Shown here piece after piece: positions 17,756-25,466 of a stretch of 64,000 nucleotides of DNA (positions are counted from its first letter, which is position 1; every line of letters begins with the position of its first letter). The stretch covers positions 3,094 to 67,093 of the forward strand of contig JBAQRB010000024.1 in the NCBI GenBank assembly GCA_049295655.1, written 5' to 3'. The position numbers were made by a program, and so were the translations under genes. The stretch is from CAJBIL01 sp049295655. GTDB taxonomy: Bacteria > Pseudomonadota > Gammaproteobacteria > Burkholderiales > Rhodocyclaceae. The notes beneath the pieces were generated by a model. The model saw only the letters and a list, made by a program, of their open reading frames with translations. It was not told where the DNA came from and ran no database searches.

Positions 17756-18448
17756 ATGGCGCAGGAAGATATCAGCTTTACCGATTTCATCGCATCATCG
17801 ATTCATGACATGAAGAACTCGCTGAACATGCAGGTCAGCGCGCTGGAAAAAATTGCCGTTCAATGCCGGCAACAGGGTGATGCCCCGACCTTTGAAAGCC
17901 TTGGCCTGGTCATCTACCAGGCCAACCGGATGAATTCGAACCTGATTCAACTGCTCAGCCTCTACAAACTCGGCAAATCGATCTATCCGGTCGATATTGC
18001 AGAGCAATCCATCGCCGACCTGATCGAGGAAGCGCTGCTGCAAAACAAGTCGATCACCGAATTCAAAGGAATATCGGTTTCGGTCGACTGCGATGCAAGT
18101 CTCTACTGGTACTTTGACCGGGACCTGCTGACCGGCGTTTTGATCAATGCCTTGAACAACGCGTATAACTATACATCCGACAAAATCCGGGTTGCCGTCG
18201 GCATCGACGATGGCTATCTCGAACTTCGCGTCGAGGACAACGGCCAGGGCTACCCGGAACACATGCTGCTGAATGACGCGATTCTGGCGGACAAGGGCAT
18301 CAGTTTCTCAAGCGGCAGCACCGGGCTTGGCTTCTACTTTTCCTCCCGGGTAGCGAAAATGCACAAAAATGGCAACCGCCAAGGCTCTCTGACCATCGAA
18401 AATGGCGGCGCCTTTGGCGGTGGATGTTTCGTGCTCAGACTTCCATAG
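17756..18448 (+). CDS. Soluble sensor histidine kinase without input domain
   Basis: A 230-residue cytoplasmic kinase. The H-box is near the N-terminus (SSIHDMKNSLNMQ), followed by a dimerisation helix pair and a HATPase domain with an N-box (NALNNAYNYTS), a G1 box (VEDNGQGYPE) and a G2 box (GSTGLGFYFSSRVA). There is no membrane segment or PAS domain, so it probably receives its signal from a partner. The ATG at 17756 is preferred over an upstream in-frame start because the similarity begins at MAQEDISFTDF. The REC-TPR gene follows after 24 nt and is the obvious cognate regulator. Confidence 0.88.
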   Translation: MAQEDISFTDFIASSIHDMKNSLNMQVSALEKIAVQCRQQGDAPTFESLGLVIYQANRMNSNLIQLLSLYKLGKSIYPVDIAEQSIADLIEEALLQNKSITEFKGISVSVDCDASLYWYFDRDLLTGVLINALNNAYNYTSDKIRVAVGIDDGYLELRVEDNGQGYPEHMLLNDAILADKGISFSSGSTGLGFYFSSRVAKMHKNGNRQGSLTIENGGAFGGGCFVLRLP

Positions 18449-18472
18449 CACGCTGGACGAAAGATACAGACG

Positions 18473-20086
18473 ATGACGCCTCACTTACAAGAAGCCAACA
18501 TATTGATCATCGACGACTTCCAGGGCATGCGCACCATGCTCAGGAATTTCGTCAAAGCCATGGGAGTCACCAAGGTCGACACCGCGGGTACCGGCAAGGA
18601 AGCCATGACCCAGCTGCGGGCCACCAAGTACGACATCGTGATTTGCGATTACAACCTCGGGGCCGGCCAGAACGGGCAGCAGATCCTGGAAGAGTCGAAA
18701 CTGCGCAACTATATTGGCGTATCGACGATCTGGATGATGGTCACTGCGGAAAAGACCTCCGACATGGTCATGGGTGCCGCCGAAGTCAAACCCGACGACT
18801 ATCTGCTCAAGCCGATCAACCAGGGCCTGCTGGAAAGCCGGCTGGAAAAGCTGATCGCCAAGAAGCAGTCTCTGAGCGGCATCGAAGCGGCGATCAGTGC
18901 GCAGAACTACCCTGCCGCCATTGTCCAGTGTGACCAGCAGCTAAGATCGAAGCCTTTGAATCCGCAGGAAATCATGCGCATCAAGAGCGATCTGCTGTTG
19001 ACCATCGGCGAGCACGAGGCCGCCAAAACGCTGTTCGAGGGAATTCTCGCCGTCCGCAGCATTCCCTGGGCCAGAACAGGTCTGGGCAAGATCCATTTTC
19101 ACGCCGGAGAACATCTGGCGGCAAAAAAAATCTTCGAGCAGGTCCTCGACGAGAACGGCATGTACATGGAGGCCTCCGACTGGCTGGCAAAAACGCTGGC
19201 GATACTCGGTGAACACGAACGCGCCCAGGAAGTGCTGGTCGACGCCGTGAAGCGCTCGCCCAACTCGCCGACACGACAGAAACTTCTCGGCGATACGGCG
19301 CTCAAGAACGGGGCACTGGACGTCGCGCAGACCGCCTTTGAAAGAACGATCAAGATCAGCGAGTTTTCGCCGCACAAGAACCCGGCGGTGTACGCGGGAC
19401 TGGCCAAGGTCTTTTCCGAAAAGGACTTGCCCGAGGAAGCCCTGAAAATCCTCGAGCGCAGCAAGGGGGATTTCAAGGACAACCCGGAGGCCGCGATACA
19501 GACCGCCGCCGCCGAAAGCGTCGTCTATAGCAAGATCGGCCAGACGGCCAAAGCCGAAGCGGCAATGGCCTCGGCCGAGCGCCTGATGGAATCACTGCCG
19601 AGCAAGGCGAGCGCCGAACTGACGATGGAAATAGCGACGTCGCTACTCAAGCTTGGAAAAAAAGACAAGGCTTGCGCCCTGCTGCGCGATGTGGTCAAAA
19701 ACAACCATGAAAATACCGAAATATCGAGCCAGATCCAGGCGGTTTTCGATAACGAGCAGCTCGGCGAGGAAGGACTGACGCTCGTCAAGGAATCCCGTGA
19801 GGAAGTCGTCAACATCAACAACCAGGGCGTCATGCTGGCCAAGCAGGGCGAATTCCAGGAAGCGGCCAAGCTGCTGCGAAAGGCCGTCGAAAACCTGCCG
19901 AACAACGAAGTGATCATCATGAACCTGTGCGGCCTGCTGATCGGCTTGATGAAGCGGGAAGGGAAAAATGATGCGCTGGTGCTCGAAGCCAAAGGCCTGC
20001 TCGACCGGGTCCACGACTTGAACCCGGCCAACAAGAAATTTCATGAGTACGCAGCCGCGCTGGGCCGGATTGCGCAAGGAAAATAG
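18473..20086 (+). CDS. REC-TPR response regulator
   Basis: A 537-residue protein. The REC domain (about residues 8-130) has ILIIDDFQGM, the phosphoacceptor aspartate in IVICDYNLG and the late lysine in YLLKPIN. The rest is a long run of TPR-like helical repeats, such as ALKNGALDVAQTAFERTIKIS and NNQGVMLAKQGEFQEAAKLLRKAVENLP. There is no DNA-binding or enzymatic output, so it probably acts by protein-protein contact controlled by phosphorylation. It is paired with the kinase just upstream. Confidence 0.88.
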   Translation: MTPHLQEANILIIDDFQGMRTMLRNFVKAMGVTKVDTAGTGKEAMTQLRATKYDIVICDYNLGAGQNGQQILEESKLRNYIGVSTIWMMVTAEKTSDMVMGAAEVKPDDYLLKPINQGLLESRLEKLIAKKQSLSGIEAAISAQNYPAAIVQCDQQLRSKPLNPQEIMRIKSDLLLTIGEHEAAKTLFEGILAVRSIPWARTGLGKIHFHAGEHLAAKKIFEQVLDENGMYMEASDWLAKTLAILGEHERAQEVLVDAVKRSPNSPTRQKLLGDTALKNGALDVAQTAFERTIKISEFSPHKNPAVYAGLAKVFSEKDLPEEALKILERSKGDFKDNPEAAIQTAAAESVVYSKIGQTAKAEAAMASAERLMESLPSKASAELTMEIATSLLKLGKKDKACALLRDVVKNNHENTEISSQIQAVFDNEQLGEEGLTLVKESREEVVNINNQGVMLAKQGEFQEAAKLLRKAVENLPNNEVIIMNLCGLLIGLMKREGKNDALVLEAKGLLDRVHDLNPANKKFHEYAAALGRIAQGK

Positions 20087-20093
20087 CGTACGG

Positions 20094-20131
20094 ACAGACG
20101 GCGAGACGTTGCGCAATGCCTCGCTGTCTGT
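20094..20131 (+). terminator. Strong hairpin after the REC-TPR gene
   Basis: The arms ACAGACGGCGAG and CTCGCTGTCTGT pair over 12 positions with one G-U pair; the 14-nt loop contains the palindrome TTGCGCAA. It begins 8 nt after the stop codon. An A-run rather than a T-run follows, so it is not a classical intrinsic terminator and may protect the RNA 3' end instead. Confidence 0.4.
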
Positions 20132-20289
20132 TCGCAAAAAAATCCGGCAGTGACCGACACCGGCATGATGCGCTCCCTGGTCCCGGCTGCGCACCGCAAG
20201 CAATGCCCGGTCAAAGGTCGCTATACTGATAGCCACTGGCCGGCTCCGTTGCTCCATCTCACCGCAGCTCGCGCGACAACCAATCGACA

Positions 20290-22623
20290 ATGACCAACCC
20301 CGTTCACTCCTCCGTGCCTGCCGCCCCTGCCCCAACGGTCACCTTGCCGCAGTCAACGCAGGCGCTACCTGCGGCTTGGGCAATGCCCGTCACGGCGCAA
20401 CTCGCCGAGGATGAAAAAATCCTGGCCTGGCTGGAAACCGACCTTGACCTGCAACTGCAGTTTTCCGCCGCGCTGGTCGTTCTCACCAACCGGCGGCTGC
20501 TCGCCGGTTCGGCAGAAAGCAAGGCGTGGCAGGAGTGGACGTACCAGCCGGGTCTGACGCTGCAGCGGCACGACCATTGCGGCGTCGGCAGCCTCGAGTT
20601 GTTCGATGCCAGTGAACGCCTTGCGTTGTGGCGCTACACGCTGGGCAACGACATTGCCGCCGGCCGCCTGAGCGAGCAGTTCACGCAGCAGCTGACCTAT
20701 CGACTCACCGGGCAACTACCGCCCGCCCCGGCGCAGACGCTGTGCCCGAACTGCGAGACGCCGCTGCTCGCCGGCCAGGAAGAATGCCCGGTGTGCAGCA
20801 AGGAAATCCACACGCCGCCGTCGACCTGGACACTCTTCCGCCTGTGGCGCTTCGCCCACCCCTACCGCTGGCGCCTGCTGGCCGGTTTCGTCCTGTCGCT
20901 GATCTCGACGGCGGCGACGCTGGTACCGCCGTACCTGACCATGCCGCTGATGGACAAGGTGCTGATTCCGTACCAGAACGGCAAGCCAATCGATACCGGC
21001 CTCGTCACGCTCTATCTCTCCGGCCTGCTCGGCGCCGCAGTCGTCGCCTGGGTTCTCGGCTGGGCACGCACTTACCTGCTGGCGCTGGTTTCCGAGCGCA
21101 TCGGCGCCGATCTGCGCACGACGACCTACGAGCACCTGCTGAAGCTCTCGCAGGAATACTTCGGCGGCAAGCGCACCGGCGACCTGATGGCACGCATCGG
21201 TTCGGAAACCGACCGCATCAACATCTTCATCTCGCTGCATTTTCTCGACTTCGTCACCGACGTGCTGATGATCGTCATGACCACGGTGATCCTCGTTTCG
21301 ATCAACCCGTGGCTGGCGCTCGTCACGCTCTTGCCGCTGCCGATCATCGCCTGGCTGATCCACACCGTCCGTGAAAAGCTGCGCACCGGCTTCGAGCGCG
21401 TCGACCGCATCTGGGCCGAGGTGACCAACGTGCTCGCCGACACCATTCCCGGCATCCGCGTGGTCAAGGCCTTTGCCCAGGAAAAACGCGAGGCGGCACG
21501 CTTCCGCGCGGCCAACGACCACAACCTCGAAGTCAATGACCGGGTGAACAAGGTCTGGTCGCTGTTCACGCCGAGCGTCACGCTGCTCACCGAAATCGGC
21601 CTGCTGGTCGTCTGGGCGTTCGGTATCTGGCAGGTATCGCGCGACCAGATCACGGTCGGCGTGCTCACTGCCTTCCTCGCCTACATCAGCCGCTTCTACC
21701 TGCGCCTCGATTCGATGAGCCGCATCGTCTCGGTGACGCAGAAAGCCGCCGCCGGCGCCAAGCGCATCTTCGACATTCTCGACCACGTCTCGAGCGTCCC
21801 CGAGCCGGCTAACCCGGTGCACCTGCCGGCCGTCACCGGCGCCATCGAGCTGCGCAACGTCGGCTTCCGCTACGGCACGCGCAGCGTGACGCGCGACATC
21901 AGCATCAAGATCGAACCGGGCGAGATGATCGGCCTCGTCGGCCACTCGGGCTCGGGCAAGAGCACGATGGTCAACCTGATCTGCCGCTTCTACGACGTCA
22001 CCGAAGGCGCGATCCTGATCGACGGCGTCGACATCCGCGCGCTGCCGGTCGCCGAATACCGCAAGCACATCGGCCTCGTATTGCAGGAGCCTTTCCTGTT
22101 TTTCGGAACGATCGCCGAAAACATCGCCTACGGCAAGCCCGAGGCGACGCGCGCCGAAATCGTCGCCGCAGCCCGTGCCGCGCATGCGCACGAATTCATC
22201 CTGCGCCTGCCGTTCGGCTACGACTCGCTGGTCGTCGAGCGCGGCCAGGCGCTGTCGGGTGGCGAGCGGCAGCGCATCTCGATTGCTCGCGCGCTGCTGA
22301 TCGACCCGAAGATACTGATCCTCGACGAAGCCACCTCGTCGGTCGACACGACGACCGAGAAGGAAATCCAGAAGGCACTCGACAACCTGGTGCGCGGCCG
22401 GACGACGATCGCCATTGCGCACCGCCTGTCTACGCTGCGCGAAGCCAACCGCCTGGTCGTCCTCGACCGCGGCAGCGTCGTCGAAGTGGGCAACCACGAC
22501 GAACTGATGGCGCGCGAAGGCCACTACTTCAGCCTCTATCAGGCGCAGGCGCGCAACGTCGATAACGAAGACGAATTGCGCCGACTCGATACCGCCCCCC
22601 GCACCGATGGAGACCGCGAATGA
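20290..22623 (+). CDS. Cyanophycin-associated ABC transporter (fused permease/ATPase)
   Basis: A 777-residue half-transporter with an unusual N-terminus. Residues about 1-150 form a soluble domain (LAEDEKILAWLETDLDLQLQ, then strands). A zinc ribbon follows (CPNCETPLLAGQEECPVC, about 153-171), then an ABC-type exporter membrane domain with about six helices (about 185-480) and an ATPase domain with Walker A GHSGSGKSTM, signature LSGGERQRISIARAL, Walker B ILILDEATSSVD and the H-loop AIAHRLS. Its stop overlaps the start of a DUF1854 gene, and two cyanophycin synthetase genes follow, the context of the ABC transporter family known to accompany cyanophycin metabolism. The substrate is not known. 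Confidence 0.88.
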   Translation: MTNPVHSSVPAAPAPTVTLPQSTQALPAAWAMPVTAQLAEDEKILAWLETDLDLQLQFSAALVVLTNRRLLAGSAESKAWQEWTYQPGLTLQRHDHCGVGSLELFDASERLALWRYTLGNDIAAGRLSEQFTQQLTYRLTGQLPPAPAQTLCPNCETPLLAGQEECPVCSKEIHTPPSTWTLFRLWRFAHPYRWRLLAGFVLSLISTAATLVPPYLTMPLMDKVLIPYQNGKPIDTGLVTLYLSGLLGAAVVAWVLGWARTYLLALVSERIGADLRTTTYEHLLKLSQEYFGGKRTGDLMARIGSETDRINIFISLHFLDFVTDVLMIVMTTVILVSINPWLALVTLLPLPIIAWLIHTVREKLRTGFERVDRIWAEVTNVLADTIPGIRVVKAFAQEKREAARFRAANDHNLEVNDRVNKVWSLFTPSVTLLTEIGLLVVWAFGIWQVSRDQITVGVLTAFLAYISRFYLRLDSMSRIVSVTQKAAAGAKRIFDILDHVSSVPEPANPVHLPAVTGAIELRNVGFRYGTRSVTRDISIKIEPGEMIGLVGHSGSGKSTMVNLICRFYDVTEGAILIDGVDIRALPVAEYRKHIGLVLQEPFLFFGTIAENIAYGKPEATRAEIVAAARAAHAHEFILRLPFGYDSLVVERGQALSGGERQRISIARALLIDPKILILDEATSSVDTTTEKEIQKALDNLVRGRTTIAIAHRLSTLREANRLVVLDRGSVVEVGNHDELMAREGHYFSLYQAQARNVDNEDELRRLDTAPRTDGDRE

Positions 22624-23093
22624 GCCACACGCCGGACTATCAATTGAGCAAAAACACCTTCGGGCGACTGGTTTTTACCGGGGAAGACGGTATTGCGCAG
22701 GAAGGCGTTGTTCCAGTACGCGCCTTCCCGATCGCCGCCGCCGATCAGGGCATCGCACTGGTCGATCCGCATGGCCACGAACTGGCGTGGATCGAACGCT
22801 TGGCCGACCTGCCCGATGACCGGCGGGCACTCGTCGAAGCCGAACTGGCAAGCCGCGAGTTCATGCCCGAAATCCTGCGCATCATCAGCGTTTCAAGTTT
22901 TGCCACGCCGAGTACCTGGCGCGTCGAGACCAGCCACGGCGAAACCAGCTTCGTGCTCAAGGGAGAGGAAGACATCCGCCGCCTGGCTTCACCGGCCCTA
23001 CTGATCGCCGACAGCCACGGCATCCACTTCCTGATCCGCGACCGCTATCTCCTCAATGCGCACAGCCGGAAAATCCTCGACCGTTTCCTGTAG
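22620..23093 (+). CDS. DUF1854 family protein, cyanophycin-associated
   Basis: A 157-residue soluble protein with the DUF1854 pattern: LSKNTFGRLVFTGEDG, VVPVRAFPIAAADQGIALVD, PDDRRALVEAELASREFMPEI, and near the end a LLIADSHGIHFLIRDR strand pair. The ATG overlaps the stop codon of the ABC transporter gene (ATGA). Its fixed place beside this transporter and cphA genes suggests that it works with the exporter, perhaps through the exporter's extra N-terminal domain. No enzymatic motif can be seen. Confidence 0.85.
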   Translation: MSHTPDYQLSKNTFGRLVFTGEDGIAQEGVVPVRAFPIAAADQGIALVDPHGHELAWIERLADLPDDRRALVEAELASREFMPEILRIISVSSFATPSTWRVETSHGETSFVLKGEEDIRRLASPALLIADSHGIHFLIRDRYLLNAHSRKILDRFL

Positions 23094-23223
23094 AAATCCT
23101 GCTTAATTATTTCACCCGGCGGTAGTCGGATTGGCGCGAGCGGCGTTAATCTGATACCCAAGCATATAACTCCGATTCTGTTCCATGCCGGCCTGACTCC
23201 GGCAAACTGCAAAAGCTGATGAA

Positions 23224-25377
23224 ATGAAAAAGAAAGACATCAAGTTTCTCGAAATCCGTCACCTGAACGGACCGAACATCTGGACTTATCGCCCGGTTCT
23301 CGAGGCGATTGTCGACATCGGGGAACTTGAGGATTCCCCGTCCAACACCATCCCGGGCTTCTACGAGCGCCTGCGCGCCTGGTTGCCTTCGCTGATCGAA
23401 CACCGCTGCAGCTACGAGGAGCGTGGCGGCTTCCTGCGCCGGGTCGAGGAAGGCACGTGGCCGGGGCACATTCTCGAACACGTCACGCTTGAGCTGCAAA
23501 ATCTGGCCGGCATGCCCGGCGGCTTCGGCAAGGCGCGCGAGACGCCGATCCGCGGCGTGTACAAGGTGGTCGTCCGGGCCTGGCATGAAGAAGTGACACG
23601 CGCCGCGCTGTTCGCCGCCCGCGAGTTGATTCTGGCCGCGATGGACGACCTGCCCTACGACGTTGAAGCGACGCTCGAAAACCTGCGCGACATGGGCGAC
23701 TCGCTGTGCCTCGGTCCATCGACCGCCTGCATCGTCGATGCGGCCGACGACCGCGATATCCCGGCGATCCGCCTCCTGTCGAAAGCCAATCTGGTGCAGA
23801 TCGGCTACGGGGCAAAAAGCCGCCGCATCTGGACGGCCGAGACCGACCGCACCAGCGCCATTGCCGAAACCATCTCGCGCGACAAGGATCTGACTAAGTC
23901 ATTGCTCCAGTCCTGCGGTGTGCCGGTTCCCGAGGGACGCATGGTCGATAGCCCGGAAGATGCCTGGGAGGCCGCTGAAGATATCGGTCTGCCGGTCGTT
24001 GTCAAACCCTATGACGGCAATCATGGCCGCGGCGTCTTTATCGAACTGACCCGGCGCGAGGAAGTCGAGTCCGCCTACAGGATCGCGCTTGACGAAGGCA
24101 GCGGCGTGCTCGTCGAGCGCTGCATCCCAGGCACCGAACACCGTCTGCTGGTCGTTGGCGGTCGTCTCGTGGCGGCCAATCGCGGCGACATGGTATGGGT
24201 CAGCGGCGACGGAAAACAGACGATCAACGAACTGATTGCCAGCCAGATCAACTCGGACCCGCGTCGCGGCATGACCGAAGATCACCCGCTCAACGTCATT
24301 CGCATCGATTCTGCGGCCCGGATGGAAATTACCCGCCAGGGCTTCACGCCGGATTCGGTACCGCCGGCCGGCCAGGACGTCCTGATCCAGCGCAACGGCA
24401 ACCACGCCTTCGACGTCACCGACGAAGTGCATCCCACCATCGCCGCTGCCGCCTCGCTGGCCGCACGGATCGTCGGCCTCGACATCGCCGGCATCGACCT
24501 CGTTTGCGAGGACATTTCGCGTCCGCTCGCCGAACAGGGCGGCGCCATCGTCGAAGTCAACGCCGGCCCCGGTCTGCTCATGCACATCAAGCCGGCCGTC
24601 GGCACACCGCGCCCGGTCGGCAGGGCGATCGTCGACCACCTCTTCCCGCAGGACAACGACGGGCGGATTCCCGTCGTCGGCATCACCGGCAGCTACGGCA
24701 AGACGGCACTCGCGCGGATTGTTGCCCATCTGCTCGTACCCTCCGGAAAAACGACCGGCCTGGCCTGCAGCGACGGGCTTTTCCTCGATCGCCGCCAGGT
24801 GGAAAAAGGCGACTGTGCCAACTGGGGTGCCGCGCACCGGACGCTGAAAAACCGCTCGGCCGAAGCTGCCGTCTTCGAAAATGGCAGCGACACGATTCTC
24901 GGCGATGGCCTCGCCTACGACCGCTGCCAGGTCGGCGTGGTCACCAACGTCGACCCGCAAAAACACCTTGGCCGTTTTTATGTCGACGACCCGGACAAGG
25001 TCTTTTCCATCCTGCGCACGCAGATCGATGTCGTGCTGCCGTCCGGAGCCGCCGTGCTCAATGCTGCCGACCCGCTATGCGTCGCGATGGCGCCGCTCTG
25101 CGACGGCGATGTCATCTACTTCGCAAGTGAAGGCGGCAGCGAAGTGCTGGCCGCACATCGTGCCGAAGGAAAACGGGCTGTCCTCATGCAGGACGGCAAC
25201 ATCATTCTTGCCACCGGCAGCGAACAATCCGTTCTGATGCCGTACGACGCCGCACCGCTGGCCAGCGGCCCAGCGCATCATGCCGATAACGTGCTGGCCG
25301 CCGTTGGCACCGCCTGGGCACTCGGGCTGACGCCGGAACTGATACGCACCGGGATTGAAACCTTTACCCTCGCTTAG
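23224..25377 (+). CDS. Short cyanophycin synthetase-like protein (CphA'/CphA2-like)
   Basis: A 717-residue paralogue of the following CphA. The N-terminal domain (LEIRHLNGPNIWTYRPVLEAIV) and ATP-grasp domain (VVKPYDGNHGRGV, then IVEVNAGPGLLMHIKPAVG) are well kept. The Mur-ligase-like half is altered: the P-loop reads GITGSYGKTAL instead of GTNGKTTT, and the final Mur ligase C-terminal domain is missing, the protein ending at GIETFTLA. CphA2 of nitrogen-fixing cyanobacteria is likewise shortened and re-polymerises beta-aspartyl-arginine dipeptides. Whether that applies here is inference. It lies 130 nt after the DUF1854 gene and 89 nt before cphA. Confidence 0.8.
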   Translation: MKKKDIKFLEIRHLNGPNIWTYRPVLEAIVDIGELEDSPSNTIPGFYERLRAWLPSLIEHRCSYEERGGFLRRVEEGTWPGHILEHVTLELQNLAGMPGGFGKARETPIRGVYKVVVRAWHEEVTRAALFAARELILAAMDDLPYDVEATLENLRDMGDSLCLGPSTACIVDAADDRDIPAIRLLSKANLVQIGYGAKSRRIWTAETDRTSAIAETISRDKDLTKSLLQSCGVPVPEGRMVDSPEDAWEAAEDIGLPVVVKPYDGNHGRGVFIELTRREEVESAYRIALDEGSGVLVERCIPGTEHRLLVVGGRLVAANRGDMVWVSGDGKQTINELIASQINSDPRRGMTEDHPLNVIRIDSAARMEITRQGFTPDSVPPAGQDVLIQRNGNHAFDVTDEVHPTIAAAASLAARIVGLDIAGIDLVCEDISRPLAEQGGAIVEVNAGPGLLMHIKPAVGTPRPVGRAIVDHLFPQDNDGRIPVVGITGSYGKTALARIVAHLLVPSGKTTGLACSDGLFLDRRQVEKGDCANWGAAHRTLKNRSAEAAVFENGSDTILGDGLAYDRCQVGVVTNVDPQKHLGRFYVDDPDKVFSILRTQIDVVLPSGAAVLNAADPLCVAMAPLCDGDVIYFASEGGSEVLAAHRAEGKRAVLMQDGNIILATGSEQSVLMPYDAAPLASGPAHHADNVLAAVGTAWALGLTPELIRTGIETFTLA

Positions 25378-25466
25378 GCAGGGCTGACCGCATCGTCCCG
25401 GGGAATAAAATTTCCGGAACGATGAAAACAATAAATGTCGCGACCAGCAACACGAGGAAACTGTTC

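Noticed and set aside
20716..22524. A 602-codon open frame on the minus strand
   Set aside because: It is antisense to the ABC transporter gene, whose Walker and signature motifs are plain. The antisense frame is low-complexity (Asp, Ala, Arg, Val rich) and results from the high GC of the sense codons.
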